From Pirellulales bacterium (GTDB taxonomy: Bacteria > Planctomycetota > Planctomycetia > Pirellulales > Thermoguttaceae), in assembly GCA_016935315.1 (NCBI GenBank), contig JAFGRD010000146.1, forward strand, positions 1-53,504: DNA of 53,504 nucleotides. The letters are read 5' to 3'. Below are positions 1 to 7,692 of this stretch, in pieces. A program made the translations under genes and the position numbers. The first letter of the stretch is position 1; the number at the start of each line of letters is the position of its first letter. The notes below the pieces were generated by a model that had not been told where the DNA came from, did not search any database, and saw nothing but the letters and a program-made list of their open reading frames with translations.

Positions 1-15
1 AGGGGTTTTGCTTTT

Positions 16-33
16 TGACGTCAATCCCTGGCA
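16..33. repeat. Left copy of an 18-bp near-direct repeat
   Basis: TGACGTCAATCCCTGGCA here matches TGACGTCAACCCACGGCA at 666-683 at 15 of 18 positions in the same orientation. The two copies bracket the integrase stub. They could be chance or relics of a duplicated target/att site. Confidence 0.35.
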
Positions 34-49
34 ACCGCTGACATGCGCT

Positions 50-95
50 GACTGCACCGCATTTTGCAGCGCGACTGCACCGCTTTCTGCAGCGC
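50..95. repeat. Two tandem 23-bp repeats
   Basis: Units 50-72 and 73-95 are head-to-tail copies that differ at two positions (first half GACTGCACCGC, second half TGCAGCGC). The unit length is not a multiple of three, so the duplication shifts the frame of the integrase tail it lies in. Confidence 0.8.
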
Positions 96-396
96 GCCCC
101 GCCCGCCTGGCGACCTTGGGGTTCGATGTGTTCGAATCCTCTTTTCCCGCTGTCGAGCCAGGATGGCTTCCCTCTGTGGAAACGTCCTGACGAGGACCAC
201 TCTTTCGGGTGGAATCTGTTTCGGGAGCCGGCTTGGCCGTGGGTGCCGGGGCCTCGCCGTTGGTCTTGCCAGCCGCTCTGGCGGCGTCGTCCTCGGTCAC
301 TTGCAGGTAGTGCTTCATCGCGATTCGCGGAGTGTTGCCCAGCCAGCGGGTCACGACGTGCAGCGGGAACTGGGCGGCCAATTCCGTCTCCCGGCT

Positions 397-700
397 ATCT
401 GACTCTCGACACGGCGGCGGTGCTCTCGGCGGTGGGCAAGCGTTTTGTGCGCGGCGTCGTCTTATACACGGGCGAAACGCCCGTTCCTTTCGGCAAGAGG
501 CTGCACGCACTGCCGATCCACTGCCTCTGGGCGTGAAGCAGCTTCCGCTGCCATCGGTATTCTGCCCCGCGGGGAAATCAGAGCCCTCCTTGCTGGATGT
601 AGCGCGCCACGAACCACTCGCCGATAGCGCAGCGTCCAGAATTTGGCCTCTGAGAATTTGGGAACTGACGTCAACCCACGGCAGACCATACCCCCCTTTA
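397..700. other. Intergenic scar, no supported gene
   Basis: Between the break point of the integrase remnant and the next promoter no frame gives a recognisable protein. On the minus strand 579-632 reads as a short peptide, AIGEWFVARYIQQGGL then a stop, which looks like the tail of a lost gene but is too short to assign. The right copy of the 18-bp near-repeat is at 666-683. Confidence 0.5.
666..683. repeat. Right copy of an 18-bp near-direct repeat
   Basis: Partner of 16-33 (15/18 identical, same orientation), placed just before the promoter of the DUF4041 gene. Confidence 0.35.
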
Positions 701-729
701 TTGCGGAGCAGTATCTCGCCAGTTATACT
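701..729 (+). promoter_or_regulatory. Predicted sigma70-type promoter for the DUF4041 gene
   Basis: TTGCGG (701-706), a 17-bp spacer and TATACT (724-729). The start codon is 54 bp downstream of the -10 box and is preceded by AGGGA at 771-775. Confidence 0.6.
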
Positions 730-782
730 AATGGCATTGAAACTCCTCTTACTGGGCACAGCACATTTGCAGGGAATGGCTC

Positions 783-2591
783 ATGGCCGTACTGTTTGGT
801 TTTCTACTTCTCATAGCCGTTGGTGGTCTTGGCGTTCTCGGCTACTTCGCGTTCCAATTGCACACGAACGTCACACGGTTGGAGGCTGAGTCTGCGGCTC
901 AACGGACACGGTATGAGGAAGATGTCAAGCAACGCACCGAGTATTGCGCCAGTGTGAAGACTCAGTACCAGAGCGTCGTGAATAAGTACAACGAAGATGC
1001 CAAACGTTGGCATCAGCACGCGGCGATGCTCAAGGCCGAGAACGAGCGGCTGTCGAGATGGAAGAACGTTGCGGATGCCGAGATCAAAGCAAACGAAATG
1101 ACGCGAACGGCGCAGGCGGTGCTCGCGAACGCCAAAGCCGATGCAGACAATCTGATCGCCACGGCCCAGCAGCAGTCGACTACCCTGCTAGCAGAGACCG
1201 ACCAGAAGGCACAATCACAACTGGCAACGGCCAACGAAACAGCAACCGGTGTCGCCTCAGAGGCCAGGGCCAAGGCGAAGTCCCTCAAAGAAGAGGCCCA
1301 GGCAATCCTCGATTCCGCCACGAGCCAAGCCGCGAAACTCATCGAGGCAGCGAACACGAAGGCCGAGGAAATAGCCGGGAGCGCCTATGAGGCGATGCGC
1401 AATGCCAGCCTCTATGAGCGGACGGTCAAGGCGATGAAGAACACCATCGATGGATACGGTGACCAATACATCATCCCACAACAGAGCCTCCTGGACGATT
1501 TGGCGGAGAGTTTCAGCCATAAGCAAGCTGGGCAGGAATTGAAACGAGCCAGAGAAGCCACCAGGGTGATGATCCGCAATGGGACTGCGGCCACGTGCGA
1601 GTACGTCGAAGCTAACCGCCGAGAAACGGCCATCAACTTTGTCGTCGACGCATTCAATGGCAAGATCGATTCCATTTTATCTCGCGCCAAGCATGATAAT
1701 GTTGGCAAGCTGGAACAGCAGATTCGCGATGCTTTCACCTTGGTGAACTTCAACGGCAAGGCCTTTCGCGACGCGCGCATTACCGAAGCGTTTCTTGCGG
1801 CGCGGCTGGACGAACTGAAATGGGCCGCCGCATCACACCTGTTGGCCGTGGAAGAACGTGAGGAACAACGCCGCGTCAAGGAACAGATCCGTGAAGAGGC
1901 ACGTGCTGCAAAAGAGCGCGAGCGTGCGCTGCGTGAGGCAGACAAAGAGGAAAGTATGTTGCGCAAGGCCATGGAGCAGGCCCATGAACAGTTTGCCCAC
2001 GCCAGCGATGAGCAGAAGGCGATGTATGAAGAACGACTGCGGGAAATGGAAGTGCGCCTCAAGGAAGCGGAGGAGCGACGGGAGCGAGCCCGTTCCATGG
2101 CAGAACAAACGAAAAAGGGCTATGTCTACATCATCTCCAATGTTGGGTCTTTTGGAGACGACGTGTACAAGATCGGACTGACCCGCCGATGGGATCCATC
2201 CGAGAGGGTCCGCGAACTGGGTGACTCAAGCGTTCCCTTCGGATTCGATATACACGCAATGATCCTCAGCGAAGACGCGCCTGCGCTGGAGCAGCAGCTT
2301 CACAGACATTTTGTGCTAGGGCAGGTCAACAAGGTCAATCACCGCAAAGAGTTCTTTCGCGTCTCGCTGACGGAGATCCGTGAACAAATCGAGAAGCTCG
2401 GCGTGACAAGCGGCGTTCACTGGACAATGACCGCAGAGGCAACGGAACACCGCGAGAGCATGGCGATTGAGAAGGCAATGACCGAGGATCCCACCGAGCG
2501 TGAAGCTTGGATCAAACGGCGATTTAGGCTGGATCAGATCACGTTTGACTTCTCACAACCAACTGAGCCCGAAGAGGAAGAAGTGGATTGA
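783..2591 (+). CDS. DUF4041 / GIY-YIG (T5orf172) coiled-coil protein
   Basis: 602 aa. Residues 3-25 form an N-terminal membrane helix, followed by a long Ala/Glu/Lys-rich coiled coil (about 30-200). A DUF4041 core follows, with blocks YGDQYIIPQQSLLDDLAESF, GTAATCEYVEANRRETAI and NGKAFRDARITEAFL. A second charged coiled coil precedes a C-terminal GIY-YIG-like T5orf172 domain (about 440-530) with YVYIISN, DVYKIGLTRR and the DAPALEQQLHRHF block. The start is fixed by AGGGA seven bases upstream. Known family: proteins of this architecture occur in bacteria and phages; the T5orf172 fold is nuclease-like but activity is rarely shown. The gene has its own promoter and sits next to an integrase stub, so I infer accessory, island-borne cargo, possibly membrane-anchored defence or DNA handling. 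The GIY-YIG motif reads YVYIIS...YKIG, so the hallmark tyrosines are partly kept. Confidence 0.88.
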   Translation: MAVLFGFLLLIAVGGLGVLGYFAFQLHTNVTRLEAESAAQRTRYEEDVKQRTEYCASVKTQYQSVVNKYNEDAKRWHQHAAMLKAENERLSRWKNVADAEIKANEMTRTAQAVLANAKADADNLIATAQQQSTTLLAETDQKAQSQLATANETATGVASEARAKAKSLKEEAQAILDSATSQAAKLIEAANTKAEEIAGSAYEAMRNASLYERTVKAMKNTIDGYGDQYIIPQQSLLDDLAESFSHKQAGQELKRAREATRVMIRNGTAATCEYVEANRRETAINFVVDAFNGKIDSILSRAKHDNVGKLEQQIRDAFTLVNFNGKAFRDARITEAFLAARLDELKWAAASHLLAVEEREEQRRVKEQIREEARAAKERERALREADKEESMLRKAMEQAHEQFAHASDEQKAMYEERLREMEVRLKEAEERRERARSMAEQTKKGYVYIISNVGSFGDDVYKIGLTRRWDPSERVRELGDSSVPFGFDIHAMILSEDAPALEQQLHRHFVLGQVNKVNHRKEFFRVSLTEIREQIEKLGVTSGVHWTMTAEATEHRESMAIEKAMTEDPTEREAWIKRRFRLDQITFDFSQPTEPEEEEVD

Positions 2592-2608
2592 ATTGGGAGC
2601 AGTCTGAT

Positions 2609-2638
2609 TTGCAATCGCTTACATGCTATTGCTATGAA
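2609..2638 (+). promoter_or_regulatory. Possible promoter for the DUF523-SPL pair
   Basis: TTGCAA (2609-2614), an 18-bp spacer and TATGAA (2633-2638), in the short gap before the DUF523 start at 2689. Fit to consensus is moderate. Confidence 0.4.
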
Positions 2639-2688
2639 CGGATGGCGACATCGCTTTTGGCGCAGGATCATCGTGGAAGGAGACTCGC

Positions 2689-3147
2689 ATGGCCCGCAGA
2701 ACGGATGAAGAACAAGGCTATCTCTTCGATTGCTGTAACCAGGCCGAGCCGGTGTTGGTCAGCGCGTGCCTGTTAGGCATCCCGTGTCGTTAGCATGGAC
2801 GCAGGGCGAAGAAGCGGGTGGAACTTATCGAACGGCTCAAGAGACGATATGTGCTGGTGCCGATCTGCCCCGAGCAACTCGGCGGGATGCCGACGCCGAG
2901 AACAGGCGAGATGTTGCACGGGACGGGTGCGCAGGTGCTCGACGAGGGACTGCGGATCATCGCGCCGGAGAATGGCGAGGATGTGACTCGGTTTCATGTT
3001 CAGGGCGCTCGGTATGCCCTCGAAATCGCCGAGATTGTCGGCGCGCGGCGCGCTTATCTCAAAGGCGGCAGTCCCTCGTGCGATCGAGAAGGCGTAGCCG
3101 GCGAAGTCCTCAAGCGTGGCGGGATCAAGGTGATTCGAGTTGGATAG
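2689..3147 (+). pseudogene. DUF523-family gene interrupted by an amber codon
   Basis: ATG 2689 has a good ribosome site (AAGGAG, 2677-2682). Its frame reads through VLVSACLLGIPCR, hits TAG at 2791-2793, and continues without any frame change as HGRRAKKRVELIERL, then PICPEQLGGMPTPRTGE and LKGGSPSCD to a stop at 3145. DUF523 proteins carry a Tyr after PCR (PCRYDG/PCRYHG), so a single TAC/TAT-to-TAG change explains the break. Both conserved Cys blocks (SACLLG, SPSC) remain. TAG ends other genes here (for example the next one), so genome-wide recoding is unlikely. The downstream GTG at 2818 has no ribosome site and would lack the first Cys block. It lies 8 bp upstream of the radical SAM gene, apparently in one operon. 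Either a recent nonsense mutation or a base error. Confidence 0.85.
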
Positions 3148-3155
3148 GTCAGGTC

Positions 3156-4328
3156 ATGTACACAGCCATGAAAACACACGGCCTCTTGTTCGCCGCCGGG
3201 GGCCTTTCAGAGCATGACGTGGACAAGGGGCTGTCTCTCGCCAAGCGGGTTCATCCGAAGTATCGGCCGGTTTTCGAGAAACTGAGTGAAACAGATCGTG
3301 CGGCCGTGGCGCTCTACTTCTTGCCGCATGGGTCGAAGAAGGATGTGCTGGAAGTTACGCGGCCGCGCGTGGTGAAATGGTATTGCCCGTTCGCCGATCA
3401 GCGGGAGTTTCCCTCGGGCCATCGGTATTCGATCAACGTTTACACGGGCTGCAACCACCAGTGCCGATACTGCTACGTCAACGGCTACAGCGCCCGACAG
3501 CCAGGCTGCAAGAGTCGTTTTCGGCAGGACTTGTGCAAGGACTTGGAGGCATTGGAAGCTCTTGGTGTTCCGCCCGCCCCCGTGCATTTGTCGAATAGCA
3601 CCGATGCACTCCAGCCGTTGGAGCAGGAGCATCGCCACACACTTTTCACGCTGCAAAAGCTGGCCGAGCACCGAAATCGGTTTACGACGGTCGCCTTGCT
3701 GACCAAGAACCCCGCGGCGCTGACGGACGACAGGTACATCGAGGTACTGCATCAACTGAACGAGTTGCCGGCCGACCATCCAAGACGCCATTGGTTCGTG
3801 GAGAACGGTTTCTCACCCCTGAGGCTCGAAGTGTCGTTGGCATTCTTCGACGACCAGCATCGCCGGCTGCTTGACCCAATGGCTCCGAGCGTCGAGAACC
3901 GCATGGAGGCAATTCGGTTTTTGCGAAAACAGGGTTTGCCAGTCTTCCTGCGGATCGATCCACTGTTTCCGCACGATCCATTGGGCGGCAGCAAAACAAT
4001 GGCCGATTTCGGCCTGCCAGATATTCAGTCGACGAGCGATTTGGAGAGCCTGGTCCGCTTCGGCCGGGAAGTCGGCGTGCGAGGCGTTGTCTACTCTGTT
4101 GCCAAGATCACTCGACCGCAGCAAGGTGGCCTGTCGCCAGTGATGGATGAGATGAAACGGATATACCAACGTATTTCAGGAGACCAGCCGTTGATGTCTC
4201 GCGGCGGTTCGTGGCGATTGCCGGCGAATGTGGCTAACGAGCAGATCGTCGGACCATTCCTGGAACTATGCGAGCGACAATCACTCGTGGCGAAGGCCTG
4301 CAAGACGAACCTGATCACAACGCCCTAG
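3156..4328 (+). CDS. SPL-like radical SAM protein
   Basis: 390 aa from ATG 3156 (a second ATG at 3168 is possible). The radical SAM cluster motif is TGCNHQCRYCYVNGY (CxxxCxxC, about residue 100), preceded by a region resembling the spore photoproduct lyase family (COG1533, SplB-like). Later blocks SNSTDALQPLE, FTTVALLTKNP, LEVSLAFFDD and RIDPLFPHDP fit the partial TIM barrel. Family knowledge: members use a [4Fe-4S] cluster and SAM to make a 5'-deoxyadenosyl radical; SplB itself repairs UV thymine dimers, but many relatives in non-sporing bacteria have unknown substrates. The Cys just downstream of the cluster that is needed in true SPL cannot be identified with certainty. The tight spacing to the broken DUF523 gene suggests cotranscription. 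A DNA-repair role is an inference only. Confidence 0.85.
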   Translation: MYTAMKTHGLLFAAGGLSEHDVDKGLSLAKRVHPKYRPVFEKLSETDRAAVALYFLPHGSKKDVLEVTRPRVVKWYCPFADQREFPSGHRYSINVYTGCNHQCRYCYVNGYSARQPGCKSRFRQDLCKDLEALEALGVPPAPVHLSNSTDALQPLEQEHRHTLFTLQKLAEHRNRFTTVALLTKNPAALTDDRYIEVLHQLNELPADHPRRHWFVENGFSPLRLEVSLAFFDDQHRRLLDPMAPSVENRMEAIRFLRKQGLPVFLRIDPLFPHDPLGGSKTMADFGLPDIQSTSDLESLVRFGREVGVRGVVYSVAKITRPQQGGLSPVMDEMKRIYQRISGDQPLMSRGGSWRLPANVANEQIVGPFLELCERQSLVAKACKTNLITTP

Positions 4329-4581
4329 GAGACGCAACAGCGTCTGCGTCTGCGTGTCAGGATGACCCTTCGGTGTTGACCTCGGCAGCCAGCCCGGCCC
4401 GCATCTCGGTGCCCAAAACCTCCGCCGGAAAGCCGTCCAGTTGACAGACGCGGGCTGTCGGTGGATATTACTGACGCTTGCACACTCAATGTGCGAGGGC
4501 GACCAACGGGAGCCCAATCTTCCCGGTCTCCCGTTAGCCGGCCTTGATCATTCGCAATCAAATATCCATAGGATGGCAGAC

Positions 4582-7107
4582 ATGGGTAATTCCTCACCGA
4601 TTCGGCTTATGGCGACCCTCTTCCTGACGAGCGCCGTTTCTCTGGCAGGCGCCGCCTCCAACGCCGCCGCCACCGGACCCACGCCGGCCGAAATGGCCAC
4701 GGCCCGGTGTTGGGTGGTGGCGAAGCTCGCGACGCCCGCGAAAGCCGAACCCCAGCCGCCGGGTCTGGTCGTGCTGGCCAATCATGATCCGGTACGGCAG
4801 AACACCCGGGGCGAAGCACGCCCGTTGACGATCGCCGGCGCCGAGCACCGTCGCGGGCTGTATTGCCACGCGACGAGCAACGTGGTGGTGCGTTTGCCGG
4901 GGCCGGGCAAGACGTTCACGGCGATGGTGGGTGTCGACAGCAACGACCAAACCTCCGGCGGACGCGGCAGCGTGGTCTTCTCGGTGACGGTCGGCGGCAA
5001 GACGGCCTTCCAATCGTCCGTCATGCGCGAGGGCATGCAGGCCGTTCCGGTCCAGGTGGACCTCGGCGGCGCCACGTCGTTTGCCCTGGGCGTCAGCGAC
5101 GCGGGCGACGGCATCTCTTGCGACCAGAGCGACTGGGCCGAGGCCAAGGTGACCCTGGCCGGCGGTGAGGAGGTCTGGCTGGGCGAAATGCCCCTGATCG
5201 AGCCGGTGCCCGGCGGTGTGCCGTTCTCGTTCGTCTACGGAGATCGGTCGTCGCAGGAGTTGCTGGCCCAGTGGCCCCGGGTCGACGAGGAGAAGCAACT
5301 CGACGCCGATCGCGCCCAGCGCACCACCACCTGGACCGACCCGCGGACGAAGCTCGAGGTCCGCTGCGTGTCGGTTGCCTATCGCCGCTTTCCGACGGTG
5401 GAGTGGACGCTCTACTTCCGCAACGGCGACAGCGAGGACACGCCGATCCTCAGCGAGATCGCGCCGCTTGACACCGGCTTGGCGCGGCCGGATGGCGGGG
5501 AGTTTCTGCTGCACCATCACACGGGCAGCGTCGCCTCGATGGACGACTACCGGCCGCACGAGAGCCCGCTGCCACGCGGTGCCCGCTTGCAGCTTGCGAC
5601 CGCGGGCGGCCGCGGCAGCGACCGCTGCTGGCCGTACTTCAACCTGCAATGGGACGGCGGCGGCGCGATCCTGGCGATCGGATGGCCGGGCCAGTGGAGC
5701 GCCACCTTCACGCGCGACGACGCCACCGGGCTGCGGTTGCGCGCCGGCCAGGAGAACACCCATTTCAAGCTGCTGCCGGGCGAGGAAGTCCGCACGCCGC
5801 TGATCGCCATGCAGTTTTACCGGGGCGATTGGATCCGGGCGCAGAACGTCTGGCGGCGCTGGATGCTGGCGCACAACGTGCCCCGCCTCGACGGCGAGCT
5901 GCCGCCCATGCTGATGCCCGGCGGAAGCTCCAACCAGATGAACGAGATGCAAAACGCCAACGAAACGAACCAGAAGGAGTTCATCGACGGCTATCTGGAC
6001 AACGGCGTGAAGATCGACTTCTGGTGGATGGACGCCGGCTGGTATCCCTTCCGCGACGGTTGGTGGAACACGGGCACCTGGGAGCCCGACCTGAAGCGAT
6101 TCCCCAACGGGCTGCGCGCCGTCAGCGACCACGCCCACGGCCGGGGCGTCAAGACGCTGGTCTGGTTCGAGCCGGAGCGGGTGCAGCCGGGCACCTGGCT
6201 CTATGAGAACCGCCCGCAGTGGCTGCTGGGCGACGACGGCCAGCAGAAGCTGTTGAACCTGGGACTGCCGGAGGCACGCCAGTGGGTGATCGAGATGGCC
6301 GATCGCCTGCTGCGCGAGCAGGGCATCGACATCTATCGCCAGGACTTCAACATGGCCCCGCTGGACTACTGGCGCCGCAACGACGCCCCCGACCGCCAGG
6401 GCATCTCGGAAATCAAGCACATGGCCGGCTACTTGGCCTTTTGGGACGAGTTGCGTCGGCGTCATCCGGGCTTGTTGATCGACACCTGCGCGTCGGGCGG
6501 GCGGCGCAATGACTTGGAGACCTTGCGTCGCAGCGTGCCGTTGCACAAGAGCGACATGCAGTATCCGAACCTCACGTCCAAGCAGACGCAATTCTACGGC
6601 ATCGCCTTCTGGGTGCCCTACTTCGGCGCGCCGGTCTACCCGGCCGACCGCGTCGATGTCTATGGATTCCGCAGCGGCATGGCCCCGATGACCGGCCTGG
6701 GCTACGACAGCCGCCGCAAGGACCTCGACTACGCGCTGCTGCGCCGGCTGGTGGCCCAGCGGCGACAACTGGCGCCCAACTACTATGGCGACTACTACCC
6801 GCTGACCTCCTGGAGCGCCGCGCCCGACGTCTGGATGGCCTGGCAGCTCGACCGGCCCGAGGCGGGCCAGGGCATGGTCCAGGCGTTTCGTCGTCCGGAA
6901 AGCGTCTACGAAAGGGCGCGGTTTCGGCTCCGCGGCCTGGAGGTCGACGCCCGCTACACGGTCCGCAACCTGGACGCCGCCGCGCCGACCGAGGCGACCG
7001 GTCGCGAGCTGATGGAAGACGGCCTGCCGGTGAGCATCGAGGACCGGCCGGGCGCCGTGGTCATCACGTATCAACGGGCTACGGCCGAGCCAGCCCCACC
7101 CCGGTGA
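4582..7107 (+). CDS. Secreted NPCBM-GH36 alpha-galactosidase-like hydrolase
   Basis: 841 aa. ATG 4582 is chosen because AGGA lies eight bases upstream; an ATG at 4573 is in frame. Residues 1-35 form a signal peptide (MATLFLTSAVSLAGAASNAA). Residues about 45-190 are an NPCBM-type carbohydrate-binding module (GLYCHATSNVVV, FTAMVGVDSN, DWAEAKVTLA). The rest is a GH36 clan-D catalytic region: FWWMDAGWY, KTLVWFEPERV, IYRQDFNM (Asp expected as nucleophile), CASGGRRNDLETL and HKSDMQYP (Asp expected as acid/base), then a C-terminal beta domain. The enzyme is predicted to release terminal alpha-linked galactose or related sugars from glycans outside the cytoplasm. The preceding 250 bp holds no gene and no clear promoter. 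It ends 40 bp from a convergent tRNA. Substrate is not settled by sequence. Confidence 0.9.
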   Translation: MGNSSPIRLMATLFLTSAVSLAGAASNAAATGPTPAEMATARCWVVAKLATPAKAEPQPPGLVVLANHDPVRQNTRGEARPLTIAGAEHRRGLYCHATSNVVVRLPGPGKTFTAMVGVDSNDQTSGGRGSVVFSVTVGGKTAFQSSVMREGMQAVPVQVDLGGATSFALGVSDAGDGISCDQSDWAEAKVTLAGGEEVWLGEMPLIEPVPGGVPFSFVYGDRSSQELLAQWPRVDEEKQLDADRAQRTTTWTDPRTKLEVRCVSVAYRRFPTVEWTLYFRNGDSEDTPILSEIAPLDTGLARPDGGEFLLHHHTGSVASMDDYRPHESPLPRGARLQLATAGGRGSDRCWPYFNLQWDGGGAILAIGWPGQWSATFTRDDATGLRLRAGQENTHFKLLPGEEVRTPLIAMQFYRGDWIRAQNVWRRWMLAHNVPRLDGELPPMLMPGGSSNQMNEMQNANETNQKEFIDGYLDNGVKIDFWWMDAGWYPFRDGWWNTGTWEPDLKRFPNGLRAVSDHAHGRGVKTLVWFEPERVQPGTWLYENRPQWLLGDDGQQKLLNLGLPEARQWVIEMADRLLREQGIDIYRQDFNMAPLDYWRRNDAPDRQGISEIKHMAGYLAFWDELRRRHPGLLIDTCASGGRRNDLETLRRSVPLHKSDMQYPNLTSKQTQFYGIAFWVPYFGAPVYPADRVDVYGFRSGMAPMTGLGYDSRRKDLDYALLRRLVAQRRQLAPNYYGDYYPLTSWSAAPDVWMAWQLDRPEAGQGMVQAFRRPESVYERARFRLRGLEVDARYTVRNLDAAAPTEATGRELMEDGLPVSIEDRPGAVVITYQRATAEPAPPR

Positions 7108-7146
7108 CCACGCCTGCAAGTCATGTGTTAGCGACGAGTTAACAAA

Positions 7147-7221
7147 TCGGGGCGACTGGATTCGAACCAGCGACCCCCGGCTCCCAAAGCCGGTGCTCTA
7201 GCCAGGCTGAGCTACGCCCCG
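7147..7221 (-). tRNA. tRNA-Pro(UGG)
   Basis: The minus strand folds into a complete 75-nt cloverleaf. The acceptor stem is CGGGGCG/CGCCCCG, the D stem is GCTC/GAGC with GG in the loop, and the anticodon stem is CCGGC/GCCGG with loop TTTGGGA (anticodon TGG). The T stem is GCTGG/CCAGT with loop TTCGAAT. The discriminator is A and no CCA follows in the DNA, so CCA must be added by a nucleotidyltransferase. Confidence 0.96.
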
Positions 7222-7238
7222 TGTGCCGCGAACACGAT

Positions 7239-7244
7239 ATTCTA
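7239..7244 (-). promoter_or_regulatory. Probable -10 box of the tRNA-Pro gene
   Basis: On the minus strand TAGAAT lies 17 nt upstream of the tRNA 5' end. A good -35 box is not seen (TTCCCG at 17-bp spacing). Confidence 0.4.
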
Positions 7245-7330
7245 GCAGCCGCCACGCGGGACGGGAAGCTTGCCGGCGAATAGCCGGCACGGGAGGGTCG
7301 GCTCGGCCAGTAGAGGGGGTGAGGGTACTC

Positions 7331-7370
7331 AGGACTTGTCAGAGAATGGGTTGGACATTCTTATGGTGGG
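7331..7370 (+). repeat. Dispersed intergenic repeat, copy A
   Basis: Starts AGGACTTGTC, continues with the core GTTGGACATTCTTATGG. Over its first 28 nt it matches the reverse complement of copy E (7529-7556) at 22 positions, so A and E form an inverted pair about 160 bp apart. Confidence 0.7.
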
Positions 7371-7528
7371 CACGGCGGCGCAGACGCCTTTCCCACCATA
7401 ACGCTTGCTCTGTATGGGGCGTCGATTTGGGTGACTTCTGATCGGGAAAGACCCAGGGGACTCAAACGTATCTTCAGTCGGCATGTGATGAAAGAGCAAG
7501 GCCGCTGCGCGTCCTTGCACTTTCATGT

Positions 7529-7556
7529 ATGTCCAACTTATTCTTGGATGAGTCCT
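7529..7556 (-). repeat. Dispersed intergenic repeat, copy E
   Basis: Plus strand reads ATGTCCAACTTATTCTTGG and ends in AGTCCT, the reverse complement of the copy A pattern (22/28 identical). Confidence 0.6.
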
Positions 7557-7692
7557 TACCGGCGCGGCCCGGTCCGTCTTGGGCATTTTCGACGGGCTGC
7601 TGTCGGCTGCCGTTTGACTGCCGGGCCATCAAGCGTATAACCACGTACGATTCGCGGCCCCGACGATGATCTCCGGACCAAGGCACGCTACC

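Larger units (their letters stand above)
1..396 (-). pseudogene. C-terminal remnant of a tyrosine recombinase (integrase)
   Basis: Read on the minus strand, the frame from about 396 leftwards gives SRETELAAQF, then HVVTRWLGNTPRIAMKHYLQ and VTEDD. This is the end of the catalytic domain of planctomycete site-specific integrases: the His/Trp-box region followed by KHYLQV, whose Tyr is the expected nucleophile. Upstream of codon 396 the frame stays open but the similarity stops at once, so the N-terminal SAM-like domain and the first catalytic Arg are missing. Downstream a low-complexity Ala/Pro/Ser/Thr tail continues off the left edge without a stop. A 23-bp tandem duplication (50-95) lies in this tail. 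I read it as a 5'-truncated relic of an integrated element; a recombined or frameshifted gene is the alternative. Confidence 0.7.
7222..7692. other. Gene-free stretch with hairpins and an inverted pair of repeats
   Basis: No frame here has a credible protein. It contains the tRNA upstream region, a perfect 7-bp hairpin TGCCGGC-GAATA-GCCGGCA (7271-7289), a perfect 10-bp inverted repeat TTATGGTGGG/CCCACCATAA (7361-7401), and two copies of the dispersed repeat in opposite orientation (7331-7370 and 7529-7556). Confidence 0.6.

Noticed and set aside
579-632. Minus-strand peptide AIGEWFVARYIQQGGL followed by a stop
   Set aside because: Too short and without clear relatives to call a gene remnant; mentioned only in the intergenic entry.
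2791-2793. TAG as a recoded sense codon in DUF523
   Set aside because: TAG ends other intact genes in the window (for example at 4326 and 36659), so general recoding is unlikely; nonsense mutation or base error is simpler.
4594-7119. 841-codon open frame on the minus strand opposite the GH36 gene
   Set aside because: Composition-driven shadow of a high-GC gene: the plus strand has catalytic motifs and a signal peptide, the minus-strand product has none and is Arg/Ala/His/Gln-rich.
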